The translations under genes and the position numbers were made by a program. Below, in pieces: positions 8,288 to 16,852 of a DNA stretch of 64,000 nt. The notes under the pieces are model-generated. The model ran no database searches. It was not told the origin of the DNA and saw only the letters and a list, made by a program, of their open reading frames with translations. The stretch is taken from contig CP081102.1 of the NCBI GenBank assembly GCA_025141835.1, positions 1,364,001 to 1,428,000 of the forward strand, given 5' to 3'. This stretch comes from Rhodobacteraceae bacterium M385. Lineage in GTDB: Bacteria > Pseudomonadota > Alphaproteobacteria > Rhodobacterales > Rhodobacteraceae. The number at the start of each line of letters is the position of its first letter. The stretch's first letter is position 1.

Positions 8288-8301
8288 TGTAATCGATTTC
8301 A
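8288..8301. promoter_or_regulatory. LacI-type operator candidate (TGTAATCGATTTCA)
   Basis: This is a 14-bp palindrome with a central CG and one mismatched pair, between the divergent lacI-like gene and the SDR/Gfo/ABC operon. It shares the AATCGATT core with the site at 5273-5282, which supports one regulator acting at both. Confidence 0.55.
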
Positions 8302-8380
8302 TTCACCACAAAGAAAAATCTTTGGGACGGCTGAGATCGGGGGAAATAGGGAGGTTGGCAGGGTTCTGCCATAGACAGAC

Positions 8381-9088
8381 ATGAACGTACCAGCGTTTGA
8401 ACATGCCCAAGTTCTTGTCGTCGGCGCAAGCCGGGGCGGCATCGGCACGGCGATTGCGCGGGCGTTTCAGGACGCAGGCGCATCGGTGCAAGTCACCGGG
8501 GTTGAGGCTGCGCCCGTGCCCGACGAAGGCTTCGCCTACAACCAGTTGGACGTGACCGATACCGAGGCTGTTCGTACCTTTGCGGCGGGCATCCAGAAGC
8601 TGGACGTTTTGGTTAACTGCGCCGCGATCACCAAGCGCGGAGAGGAAATGGACCCGGCGTTCTTCGCCCATGTCTTGGATGTGAACCTGATCGGGTCACT
8701 GCGCTGTGCCGAAGCATTGCGCGGAGCGTTGAGGGGCGGCAGCGTCATTAACATTGCGTCCATGTATGCCCGCTTCGGTTCCCCCATGAATCCGGCCTAT
8801 GGCGCGTCCAAGGCGGGGGTGGAGCAGATGACAAAATCGCTCGCAATCGCATGGGCCGAGGACGACATTCGCGTCAACGCCATCGCCCCCGGTTTCATCG
8901 TGACCGAACAGTCAGCGCGGGCGCGCACGGACCCGGAATTCACCGCCCGGATCGAGGCGCGCACACCGATGAAGCGCTGGGGTCAGCCCGAAGATATTGC
9001 GGGCGTGGCGCTGTTTCTGGCGTCCGACGCAGCGCAGTTCATGACCGGGACAACGATCCCGGTAGATGGAGGATATTCTGTTGCATAA
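8381..9088 (+). CDS. short-chain dehydrogenase/reductase (SDR), first gene of sugar operon
   Basis: The 235-residue protein has a cofactor motif GASRGGIG (residues 16-23), with the usual first Thr of TGxxxGIG replaced. It also has NCAA near 83, Ser in NIAS, the catalytic YGASK near 144, and a C-terminal VDGGY typical of SDRs. It is probably NAD(P)-dependent on a sugar or cyclitol. It starts the operon that continues through the ABC importer, with the LacI-like operator about 80 bp upstream, and the next gene follows within 10 bases. Confidence 0.85.
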   Translation: MNVPAFEHAQVLVVGASRGGIGTAIARAFQDAGASVQVTGVEAAPVPDEGFAYNQLDVTDTEAVRTFAAGIQKLDVLVNCAAITKRGEEMDPAFFAHVLDVNLIGSLRCAEALRGALRGGSVINIASMYARFGSPMNPAYGASKAGVEQMTKSLAIAWAEDDIRVNAIAPGFIVTEQSARARTDPEFTARIEARTPMKRWGQPEDIAGVALFLASDAAQFMTGTTIPVDGGYSVA

Positions 9089-9097
9089 GAGGGGCTT

Positions 9098-10258
9098 ATG
9101 ACAAATTTTTCAGGCATCGGCGCGGCTGTTGTCGGTACGGGTTTTATCGGCACCGTCCATACGCAAGCCCTGCGTCGGTTGGGGGTGCAGGTGCGCGGCG
9201 TCTTGGGATCTTCGGCGTCTCGCGGGGCGGATCGCGCGGCTGAGATGGGCGTGGCAAAGGCCTACGGCGACTTGGATGAATTGCTTGCCGATGATCGCGT
9301 TGATGTCGTCCATGTGACCTCTCCGAACCACGCGCATTATTCCCAAGTCTTGGCGATTTTGCGGGCCGGAAAGCATGTGATCTGTGAGAAGCCCTTGGCG
9401 ATGACGTCGGCAGAAAGCGCCGAAATGGTTAAGGTCGCCCGCGCCTCTGGCAAGGTTGCGGCGGTCTGCTACAATATTCGCTTCTATCCGCTGAACCAAC
9501 AGGCCCACGGGATGGTCGCTGCCGGAGAGCTTGGCGATATTCGTTTTATTTCAGGTCATTACCATCAGGATTGGTTGGCGAAGGATACGGACTGGAACTG
9601 GCGGCTTGTTGCAGATGAGGGCGGCGAGCTACGCTCGGTCGGGGATATCGGCACCCATTGGATCGACCTGACCAGCTTTGTGACGGGCCTGAAGGCCGAG
9701 GCCGTGATGGCCGAACTCGCCACATTCATCCCCGAACGCCAAAAGCCAACCGGCCCGGTCGAGACATTCTCCAACGCCGCCGGCGCGACGGAATCCGTGC
9801 CGATTGCCACTGACGACGCGGCGATGATCGTCATCCGCTACCCCGGCGGTGCGCGGGGCGTAATGTCCACGTCGCAGGTTAACATGGGCCGCAAGAACTC
9901 GCTGCAATGGGATGTGGCGGGGGCCAACGCCTCGGCCGCTTGGGACAGCGAAACGCCGGACCACCTGTTCATCGGCCACCGAGATCGCGCCAATGAGACG
10001 TTAATGCGAGACTTTACGTTAATGAACGACACGGGCGTGGCGGCGGCGGCCTTACCCCCCGGCCATGTGGAGGGGTTTGCCGATAGTTTCTTCAACTTCT
10101 TTCGGGCCGTCTATGCGGACGTGGAAGCGGGGGGGCGGCAAGAAAACAGCACCTGGGCCACCTTTGAGGATGGCCACTATGAGATGCGGTTCTGCGATGC
10201 GGTCGTGCTGTCGGCCCGCGAAGAACGCTGGGTGCGCCTGGATGAGGTTGAGGGATAA
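9098..10258 (+). CDS. Gfo/Idh/MocA-family oxidoreductase (paralogue 1 of 4)
   Basis: The 386-residue protein has an N-terminal Rossmann motif GTGFIG (residues 13-18), the family's catalytic EKP lysine (CEKPLAM near 99-105), GDIGTHW with the conserved His, and an a/b dimerisation domain. The family oxidises or reduces sugars and cyclitols with NAD(P), as in myo-inositol dehydrogenase. It lies between the SDR and the isomerase gene with very short gaps, so it is translated from the same transcript. Three further members lie downstream of the transporter. Confidence 0.9.
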   Translation: MTNFSGIGAAVVGTGFIGTVHTQALRRLGVQVRGVLGSSASRGADRAAEMGVAKAYGDLDELLADDRVDVVHVTSPNHAHYSQVLAILRAGKHVICEKPLAMTSAESAEMVKVARASGKVAAVCYNIRFYPLNQQAHGMVAAGELGDIRFISGHYHQDWLAKDTDWNWRLVADEGGELRSVGDIGTHWIDLTSFVTGLKAEAVMAELATFIPERQKPTGPVETFSNAAGATESVPIATDDAAMIVIRYPGGARGVMSTSQVNMGRKNSLQWDVAGANASAAWDSETPDHLFIGHRDRANETLMRDFTLMNDTGVAAAALPPGHVEGFADSFFNFFRAVYADVEAGGRQENSTWATFEDGHYEMRFCDAVVLSAREERWVRLDEVEG

Positions 10259-10260
10259 TC

Positions 10261-11175
10261 ATGGAACTGGGAATATTAACCGCGCCGCTTGAAGATATGG
10301 ACCTGATGGACGTCGGCGCTTGGGCTGGGGCCAATGGTTTCTCGGCGATGGAGGTGGCCTGCTGGCCCGCGTCCGGCGGCGAAAAGCGCCGCTACGCTGG
10401 TACGTCGCACATCAACGTTGACGGTCTTGGTAAAAGCCAAGGTGCTGATATCAAAGCGGGTTTGGCAGAGAGTGGTGTAAGCATCTCGGGCCTTGGGTAT
10501 TATCCTAATCCCCTCCACAAAGAGGCGGAACATAGGGATGAGGTGATCGGCCATCTGATGAAGGTGATTACCGCAGCAAGCACCATGGAGGTGCCCGTTG
10601 TTAACACTTTCCTCGGCGGAGATCGCAGCCTGAACGTCGATGAAAACTGGGCCCGCGCGATCGAGATTTTCAATCCGATTGTGGCCCACGCCCAAGCATC
10701 CGGCGTGCGGCTGTGCTTTGAAAACTGCCCGATGATCTTCAGCTACGATGAATGGCCCGGCGGCCACAACATCGCCTACAGCCCGAAGATCTGGCGGAGG
10801 GTTTTTGACCAATGGGGGGACGCCGTCGGGATGAATTTCGACCCCTCTCACCTGATCTGGCAGTTCATTGACCAGACCCGGTTCATTAAGGAATTCGGGC
10901 CTCAGATGGCTCATGTTCACGCGAAAGATGTGATGATTGACCAAGACGGGCTTTATGAGAACGGGACGATGTCCACTGGCATGGGGTGGCAAATCCCGCG
11001 CCTCTGCGGTCTGGGAGACGTGGATTGGAGCGGCTTTTTCTCGGGTCTGTACCGCGCCGGATACGACGGGGCGGTCATAATTGAACACGAAGATCGAGAT
11101 TTCGAGGGCACAGAAGACCGCGTGAAACGTGGCTTCCTTTTAGCCCGAGATGTGCTGACGCCCTACATTAAGTAG
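10261..11175 (+). CDS. sugar phosphate isomerase/epimerase family (IolE/MocC/xylose-isomerase-like TIM barrel)
   Basis: The 304-residue TIM-barrel protein has metal-binding-type acidic and His residues: ENCPM, NFDPSHL, HVHAKD and IIEHED, spaced as in AP-endonuclease-2-type isomerases. Relatives include inosose dehydratase IolE, MocC and tagatose-type epimerases. It follows a Gfo/Idh gene by two bases and precedes the sugar-binding protein. That is the same gene class combination (MocA, MocC, MocB) reported for rhizopine catabolism. The exact reaction, epimerisation or dehydration of a keto-cyclitol or keto-sugar, is inferred only. Confidence 0.85.
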   Translation: MELGILTAPLEDMDLMDVGAWAGANGFSAMEVACWPASGGEKRRYAGTSHINVDGLGKSQGADIKAGLAESGVSISGLGYYPNPLHKEAEHRDEVIGHLMKVITAASTMEVPVVNTFLGGDRSLNVDENWARAIEIFNPIVAHAQASGVRLCFENCPMIFSYDEWPGGHNIAYSPKIWRRVFDQWGDAVGMNFDPSHLIWQFIDQTRFIKEFGPQMAHVHAKDVMIDQDGLYENGTMSTGMGWQIPRLCGLGDVDWSGFFSGLYRAGYDGAVIIEHEDRDFEGTEDRVKRGFLLARDVLTPYIK

Positions 11176-11192
11176 GCGCCATAACTAACTGA

Positions 11193-11208
11193 TAAATATC
11201 GTTATTAA
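11193..11208. promoter_or_regulatory. imperfect palindrome with central CG, possible LacI half-regulated site
   Basis: TAAATATCGTTATTAA is AT-rich, with six of eight symmetric pairs around a central CG, 17 bases before the solute-binding protein gene. It may be an extra operator or an internal promoter region. It lacks the AATCGATT core of the two better sites. Confidence 0.25.
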
Positions 11209-11224
11209 TAGGGAGAAGAGACCA

Positions 11225-12241
11225 ATGAAAAAACTTCTGACAACTGCCGCAGCGCTCGCCATGATGGCCCCTGCGGCCTATGCAGACGGCCATGGCGGCT
11301 ACACCATCGGTGTCTCGAACACTGTGCAAGGTAACGGTTGGCGCGAGCAGATGATCTGCGCAATGCGTGCCCAGGCGGCCGCTGAGGGCGACGTTGAAGG
11401 GCTGATCGTGGCGCACCGCAACACCGACGCGGCGGGCCAGCTGGAAGACCTCAACAACCTGATCGAAGCGGGCGTCGACGCCATCGTTCTGAACCCTGCC
11501 AACCCCGACGCGCTGAACTCGGCGTTGGATGCGGCCATCGCGGCGGGCATCGTTGTGGTTGCCGTTGATGCGGGCGTTTCTGCGGAAGGGGCCTACATCC
11601 TGTCCAACAACCAGGAAGAATACGCCTACCTCGGCGCGCGTTGGTTGTTTGAACAGATCGGTGGCGAAGGCGAGGTCGTCTATATGCGCGGCATCGCGGG
11701 TGTTTCCGCCGATACCGACCGTGACAACGGCTTCCAGCGTGCCCTGGCCGAGTTCCCGAATGTCAGCGTCGTGCACGAAGTGTTCACCGGCTGGCAACAG
11801 GATCAGGGCAAACAGCAGATGTTTGACTTCCTTGCCACAGGCATCCCGTTTGACGGGGTCTGGACCTCGGGTATCGACAACGTGATCGTTGACGCGTTCG
11901 TGGAATCCGGCGCGCCGATGGTGCCGATTGTGGGCGCGGATAACGCGGGCTTCGTTCAGTACCTCAACGATATTGAAGGCTTCACGGGCGCTGCCGTTAC
12001 CAACCCCGGCTCTGTCGGTGGGGCGGGTATTGCGCTGGCCGTGGACATCCTGAACGGCAACGCGCCAGAAGAAACAACGGTTCTGGTTGACCCGGTCCTT
12101 TGGGAAAACTCCTCTGACGAAGGGCGCGAGACGATTGCGGGCGCATTGAACCCCGATCTGGACCCGGAATGGCCGGTGTCCGTGTCGATCCCCGGCTGGA
12201 CCGACTACACCATGGCCGAGATCATCGCCTGCGAAGGTTAA
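11225..12241 (+). CDS. ribose-type ABC transporter solute-binding protein
   Basis: The 338-residue periplasmic protein has a signal peptide (KKLL, hydrophobic core, AYA-DG; cleavage near 21). The rest fits the Peripla_BP_4 family: GYTIGVSNTVQGNGWREQM at the mature N-terminus, a central DTDRDNGFQ-like segment and a conserved ADN motif. It captures a sugar or cyclitol for the ATPase and permeases that follow. A strong GGGAGAAGAG ribosome-binding site precedes the ATG. Its position matches MocB/RbsB-like genes. A stem-loop follows the stop, as is common after highly expressed binding-protein genes. The ligand is unknown. Confidence 0.93.
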   Translation: MKKLLTTAAALAMMAPAAYADGHGGYTIGVSNTVQGNGWREQMICAMRAQAAAEGDVEGLIVAHRNTDAAGQLEDLNNLIEAGVDAIVLNPANPDALNSALDAAIAAGIVVVAVDAGVSAEGAYILSNNQEEYAYLGARWLFEQIGGEGEVVYMRGIAGVSADTDRDNGFQRALAEFPNVSVVHEVFTGWQQDQGKQQMFDFLATGIPFDGVWTSGIDNVIVDAFVESGAPMVPIVGADNAGFVQYLNDIEGFTGAAVTNPGSVGGAGIALAVDILNGNAPEETTVLVDPVLWENSSDEGRETIAGALNPDLDPEWPVSVSIPGWTDYTMAEIIACEG

Positions 12242-12277
12242 GCAACGGTTAAGCGGTATCTCAGCCGCATGAATCAC

Positions 12278-12310
12278 GCCACCCACTGGGCCATGTGCTT
12301 GGTGGGTGGC
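12278..12310 (+). other. intergenic stem-loop after binding-protein gene
   Basis: GCCACCCAC and GTGGGTGGC form a perfect 9-bp stem around a 15-base loop between the binding-protein and ATPase genes, without a T-run. It probably protects the upstream mRNA or partly attenuates transcription, giving more binding protein than ATPase. Confidence 0.7.
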
Positions 12311-12337
12311 AAAGAAACGAACAAGATCAGAGGCTTC

Positions 12338-13828
12338 ATGGGCGGTACAGAACAAACGGCGCTGCTGGATGCGACCGGCGTTGCGAAGAGTTTCGGCGCA
12401 GTGCGTGCGCTGACGGACGCGAGCCTTCATGTGGCACCCGGCGAAGTTGTGGCCCTGATGGGCGCAAACGGCGCGGGTAAATCGACATTTGTGAAGATTC
12501 TGACCGGCGCGTTGCGCCCGGACACGGGGCAGGTGCTGATCCGGGGCGAAGACGCGCGCGTGGGCTCGCCCGCGCAGGCCCGCCGTTCGGGCCTTGTGCC
12601 GGTGTATCAGGAACCCTCATTAATCCCGGACCTCGACGTGGCGGACAATCTGCGCCTTGGCGATACGCCCAAGGACGCCTTCCTGCATTGGGTGAATGAG
12701 CTTGGCATCAGTGGTGTGCGCCTTGACGACATGATCGTCGACCTGCCGCTGGCTACCCTGCGTATCCTTGATTTGGCCCGCGCTTTGGCAAGCCAACCCG
12801 ATGTCCTGCTGTTGGACGAGCTGACCGCTGCGCTGCCCACGGACCTTGTGGAAAACGTGTTGCGCGTGGTGCGCGGGCAGGCTGATGAAGGGCGCGGCGT
12901 TATCTATATCTCGCACCGTTTCACCGAGATTGCCGAGCTGTGCGACAGTGCCACGGTGCTACGTGACGGCATGACGGTGGGCGATTTGAAGATCGAACCG
13001 GGGGTTGAGGATCGGTGCGTAGAGCTGATGTTGGGCGCGAAGCTGAGCCTCGATAAACGCGACACGGGTGCGGCGCGTTTGAACAGCGGTGTGCCGCGTC
13101 TGCGGGCCACGAATATCGCCATCGCCCCCAAGGTCTCGGATGTGTCGTTCGACCTGTTTCCCGGCGAGGTTCTGGGCGTTGTCGCCTTGGAAGGGCAGGG
13201 CCAGGACGAGGTGTTTGATGTCCTCTCGGGCCACGTGAAAGCCACTGGCGGCGCGCTGGAAGTGGACGGGGAAGTGATGAGCTTCGGCCACCCCGCAGAC
13301 GCCATCGCGGCGGGCCTTAGCTTTGTGCCCGGCGACCGGGCTCATGCGCTATTGCGCGAACGATCAGTGCGCGAGAACATCGCTTTGCCATTCTCCGCAA
13401 GGTTGCGTGATTGGGGCCCGCTGAAGGCCCGGAAAGAGAAGCAACGTGTTGATTATGCCATTGAAAAGCTTCAGATCGACACCCGCGCCCAAGGCGAGGT
13501 GCAGCGCCTTTCCGGCGGCAACCAGCAAAAGGTGACCATTGCGCGGTGGCTGGCGCACGGGGTGCAAACGCTGCTGCTGTTCGACCCCACGCGCGGCATT
13601 GATGTGCGCACGAAGCGGCAGATTTATCCCCTTGTGCGAGAGCTGGCCGACCAAGGTGCGGCAGTGTTGTTCTACACGTCGGAACTTGAAGAAATCCCGT
13701 TGGCCTGCGACCGCGCCATCGTGATCTTCAACGGTCGGGTCGTGGACATGATCGACGCGGCCGACGCAACGGAAGAAACCTTGATGAGAGCGGCCTACGG
13801 GCTGACCGAAGGGAGTGTCGCGTCATGA
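12338..13828 (+). CDS. ribose-type sugar ABC transporter ATP-binding protein (two fused NBDs, one degenerate site)
   Basis: The 496-residue protein contains two fused nucleotide-binding domains, as in RbsA/MglA. NBD1 has an intact Walker A (GANGAGKST, 42-50) and Walker B (VLLLDE, 156-161), but its signature is lost (DLPLATLRI at about 135-143 instead of LSGGQ-type). NBD2 has a good signature (LSGGNQQ, 391-397), but a degenerate Walker A and a Walker B altered to LLLFDPTRG (412-420). One composite ATP site is therefore canonical and the other is not. The ATG at 12338 is chosen; the frame extends upstream only through the stem-loop region. The stop overlaps the first permease start (ATGA). Confidence 0.92.
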   Translation: MGGTEQTALLDATGVAKSFGAVRALTDASLHVAPGEVVALMGANGAGKSTFVKILTGALRPDTGQVLIRGEDARVGSPAQARRSGLVPVYQEPSLIPDLDVADNLRLGDTPKDAFLHWVNELGISGVRLDDMIVDLPLATLRILDLARALASQPDVLLLDELTAALPTDLVENVLRVVRGQADEGRGVIYISHRFTEIAELCDSATVLRDGMTVGDLKIEPGVEDRCVELMLGAKLSLDKRDTGAARLNSGVPRLRATNIAIAPKVSDVSFDLFPGEVLGVVALEGQGQDEVFDVLSGHVKATGGALEVDGEVMSFGHPADAIAAGLSFVPGDRAHALLRERSVRENIALPFSARLRDWGPLKARKEKQRVDYAIEKLQIDTRAQGEVQRLSGGNQQKVTIARWLAHGVQTLLLFDPTRGIDVRTKRQIYPLVRELADQGAAVLFYTSELEEIPLACDRAIVIFNGRVVDMIDAADATEETLMRAAYGLTEGSVAS

Positions 13829-14763
13829 GCCGTCTATTGCAAAAGAACGCCTGGACACTCGGGCTGGTCGTTTTGTTGGTCGTGTTGATGATTGTGACCA
13901 AGGTGATCCAGCCATCGTTCGGGGCGACAGGGCTAGAGAGCCTTGCCCGCGCCGCGATGCCGTTCGCCTTTGCCACGGCGGCGATGGCGATTGTGGTGAT
14001 CGTTGGCGGGATCGACCTGTCGATTGCCTCGATGATGGCCGTTTGCGGGGTGACTGCGGCAGTGCTGATGGAAAGCATGGGCGCGGTTCCGGCGGTGGCT
14101 ATCACTCTGGCTGTGGGCCTTGCGATGGGGGCGCTCAACGGCGGGTTAATCGTGGTAACGAAGGTGCCCGACATCGTTGTGACCTTGGCGATGTTGTTCG
14201 TTTGGGAGGGGGTGGCGCTGCTTATCCTAACTTCTCCGGGGGGGACGGTGTCGCCGGGGTTACGAGAGCTTATTGCCGGTACGATGATCCCTGGCATCCC
14301 TAACGCATTGATCTTCATGGTGATTGCGGTGGCTTTGGTCTGGGTGCCGATCCGTCGCGCCAAATTGGGCTTGTCGATTTACGCGGTAGGCTCGGACGAG
14401 CTGGCGGCGTTTCGGTCTGGCATCAATGTGACGTGGACGAAGATCACAGCCTACGGCTTGGCGGGTGTTCTCTCGGCCATGGGGGGGCTTTCCTTAATCA
14501 TGTTAACCGGGATTGGAGAGCCCGTTCCCGGCCCCTATCTGCTGGCCTCTGTGGCGGCGGTCGTTTTGGGCGGCGTCGTACTTGGCGGCGGGCGCGGCGG
14601 CCTGCTGGGCCCAATCATTGCCGTGTTCATCTTGCGCATCATCCGCACAATCCTGACCCTTGCCGCCGTTGATCCCAACGTGACCACCATCGTCGAAGGG
14701 GTCATCATGGTGGCCGTGGTGATGCTTGGCGCGGTCCTAACTTACAGGGGGGCACGCGGATGA
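13825..14763 (+). CDS. ribose-type sugar ABC transporter permease 1
   Basis: The 312-residue protein is strongly hydrophobic with about eight to ten membrane segments. It has the RbsC/BPD_transp_2 signature regions: GGIDLS near residue 64, the cytoplasmic coupling loop around YAVGSDELAAFRSGI, and a C-terminal GGRGG loop. It forms the channel with the second permease. Translational overlaps (ATGA) with both neighbours indicate coupled synthesis. A TTAA-N5-TTAA motif lies inside at 14494-14506, using rare TTA leucine codons. Confidence 0.93.
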   Translation: MSRLLQKNAWTLGLVVLLVVLMIVTKVIQPSFGATGLESLARAAMPFAFATAAMAIVVIVGGIDLSIASMMAVCGVTAAVLMESMGAVPAVAITLAVGLAMGALNGGLIVVTKVPDIVVTLAMLFVWEGVALLILTSPGGTVSPGLRELIAGTMIPGIPNALIFMVIAVALVWVPIRRAKLGLSIYAVGSDELAAFRSGINVTWTKITAYGLAGVLSAMGGLSLIMLTGIGEPVPGPYLLASVAAVVLGGVVLGGGRGGLLGPIIAVFILRIIRTILTLAAVDPNVTTIVEGVIMVAVVMLGAVLTYRGARG

Positions 14764-15776
14764 GCGAGCAACCACGCATTCACGCCGACGCCGAGGTCGC
14801 CACGGGGCTCAAGCGGTTCGGGCGTTTCCTGGCGGACAATCCGGTCGTGCCGCTGATTGTCTTCCTGGTCCTGCTTATTCTGGCGCATTTCTATGTGGTC
14901 ATGCCCTTAAGAACGGGGCGCACCGGGGTCATATCCGCCTTCTGGGTCAACAACCTTATCAAGTTCGCAATTCCGCTGGCGATGCTCGCCGCGTGCCAAG
15001 TGTTAACGATGTTAACCGCTGGCATCGACATGAGCGCGGGCATTATCGCGACTGTTTCGGCCTTTGTTTGCGCCACTCTCGGGCCGCTGATCGGCGTGAC
15101 GCCTGCGGTTCTGGTCGCGCTTGCGGCCGGGGTCACGGCAGGGTTGGTGAACGGCTTTGGCGTCGGTGTGGTCCGCGTCCATCCGCTGATCATGACGCTC
15201 GGCACCGGGTTGATCGCAACGGGGTGTTTGCAGGTCTACCAACGCTTCGTGATCTCCACCGGCACGTTGATCCCGGAAACGCTGGTCTGGCTTGGCACGG
15301 GCCGCACGGCGGGGATGCCGAACGGGCTGTTCATCTTCGTCCCCTTCGCGGTGGCGGTGCTTTTCCTGATGCGGTTCACCGGTTTCGGGCGGCTTCTGTT
15401 CGCGCTCGGCTCTAACGAGGATGCCGCCAAGCTAAGCGGAGTCCGCTCGTGGCAGGTCTATCTTGCGCTATACGCATTATCGGGGTTGATCGCGGCGCTC
15501 GCGGGCTTGCTTTACCTCGGCATGATCCGCACGCCATCGCTGTCATTGGCGAACCCATTGCTCCTGCCAAGCGTTGCAGCGGCGGTCATCGGCGGTACCT
15601 CGATCTTCGGGGGGCGGGGCAGCTTCGCGGGGGCCATCGTGGGCGCGCTGATCCTGCGCGTTATCGACACCATGCTGACGCTTCTGCAAATGCCCGAAGG
15701 CGCGCGGATCGCATTCTTTGGCCTTATCATCCTACTCGTCACAGCACTCTATGTCCGCATCACGGGAGCGCGTTAA
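14760..15776 (+). CDS. ribose-type sugar ABC transporter permease 2
   Basis: The 338-residue protein is a second BPD_transp_2-type permease. It has a cytoplasmic N-terminus of about 25 residues, then multiple membrane helices, a GIDMSAG motif (equivalent to GIDLS), the coupling segment ALGSNEDAAKLSGV and the GGRGSFAGAIVGA loop. It pairs with the previous permease as a heterodimer. The start overlaps the upstream stop by four bases. A dispersed TTAACGATGTTAA palindrome copy lies inside at 15003-15015, where LTMLT is written with two TTA codons. Confidence 0.93.
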   Translation: MSEQPRIHADAEVATGLKRFGRFLADNPVVPLIVFLVLLILAHFYVVMPLRTGRTGVISAFWVNNLIKFAIPLAMLAACQVLTMLTAGIDMSAGIIATVSAFVCATLGPLIGVTPAVLVALAAGVTAGLVNGFGVGVVRVHPLIMTLGTGLIATGCLQVYQRFVISTGTLIPETLVWLGTGRTAGMPNGLFIFVPFAVAVLFLMRFTGFGRLLFALGSNEDAAKLSGVRSWQVYLALYALSGLIAALAGLLYLGMIRTPSLSLANPLLLPSVAAAVIGGTSIFGGRGSFAGAIVGALILRVIDTMLTLLQMPEGARIAFFGLIILLVTALYVRITGAR

Positions 15777-15778
15777 CC

Positions 15779-16852
15779 ATGGTTTTCAAGGTTGTTGGCA
15801 TCAGTTTCGACCACATGCACATGGGTGATCTGCTGCGCATGGTGGACAACCATCCAAACGCAGAAATCACGGCGCTCTACGATCCGGACCGCGCCAAGAT
15901 GCAGGGTGCGGCGGAGACGTTCAATGTGCCCGACGACGCGCTTTTCACCGACTTTGACACCTGCATGGCGGCGGGCCCCTTTGATCTGGCGATCCTTTGT
16001 TGCGCCACAGCCGACCACGCGAAAATGACCGAGCGTTTGGCCCCCCACGGCGTTCATATCCACGTCGAGAAACCTTTCGCCGATAGCGCTGACAACGCGC
16101 GCCGGATGATTGCGGCGATGTCGGGGACGGGCAAGATCATGTCGATCAACTGGCCACTGGCATGGGTGCAATCGCACCTGACCGCAAAGCGTCTGATTGA
16201 CGAAGGCATGATCGGAGACCTGCGCGAAGTTCACTTCTACGACGGTAATCGCGGGCCGTTGTTTCACCTTGCCGATAAGGTGGAGGTTTCCCCGGAAGAG
16301 GTGGAGGCGCAGAAGCCCAACAGCTGGTGGTACAAGGCGGCCTCGGGCGGCGGGAGCTTGCTGGATTACATGGGCTACGGTGCCACGCTTGGCACTTGGT
16401 ACATGGATGGGGAAGCGCCGCTAGAGGTCACATGCAGCGTCGATGACACGCCGGGGATCGAGGTCGATCAACACGCCATCGCTTTGGTCCGCTACGCCCG
16501 TGGCCTCAGCAAGATGGAGACCCGTTGGGGCACCTTCACAGACCCTTGGACCGAGAACCCTCAGCCCACCTGCGGCTTCGTTTTTGTGGGCAGTGACGGA
16601 ACGATCAGCAGCCCTGATTATGCGCAGGCCGTCACGGTCCAAACCCGCGCCCGGCCCGAGAAGCACGAGGTTCCGGTCGACCCGTTGCCTGAGGGGCGGA
16701 GCGATGCTATCGCCTATATCCTTGATCTGATTGAGAAAGGGGCCAAGCCGGAAGGGCCGTTTGATCCCGCTCTATGCTTGACGGCGCAACGGATTGTAGA
16801 CACCGCCGCCGCCTCGGCCGCCCAGAAACGCACGTTGGAGTTGCTGCCATGA
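15779..16852 (+). CDS. Gfo/Idh/MocA-family oxidoreductase (paralogue 2 of 4)
   Basis: The 357-residue protein has a divergent Rossmann start (VVGISFDHMHMGDLL) in place of GxGxxG, but keeps the conserved VEKPFADS lysine motif near 96-103 and the C-terminal GFO_IDH_MocA fold with LLDYMGYG. Members of this subtype are annotated as putative dehydrogenases of sugars, without known substrate. The ATG at 15779 lies 2 bases after the permease stop. The stop overlaps the next Gfo/Idh gene (ATGA). The altered glycine motif raises the question of whether it still binds NAD(P) in the usual way. Confidence 0.85.
   Translation: MVFKVVGISFDHMHMGDLLRMVDNHPNAEITALYDPDRAKMQGAAETFNVPDDALFTDFDTCMAAGPFDLAILCCATADHAKMTERLAPHGVHIHVEKPFADSADNARRMIAAMSGTGKIMSINWPLAWVQSHLTAKRLIDEGMIGDLREVHFYDGNRGPLFHLADKVEVSPEEVEAQKPNSWWYKAASGGGSLLDYMGYGATLGTWYMDGEAPLEVTCSVDDTPGIEVDQHAIALVRYARGLSKMETRWGTFTDPWTENPQPTCGFVFVGSDGTISSPDYAQAVTVQTRARPEKHEVPVDPLPEGRSDAIAYILDLIEKGAKPEGPFDPALCLTAQRIVDTAAASAAQKRTLELLP

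Noticed and set aside
11168..12430. A 420-codon open frame on the minus strand opposite the sugar-binding protein gene
   Set aside because: It mirrors the codon pattern of the plus-strand gene, has no domain, and the plus-strand product has a clear signal peptide and family fold.
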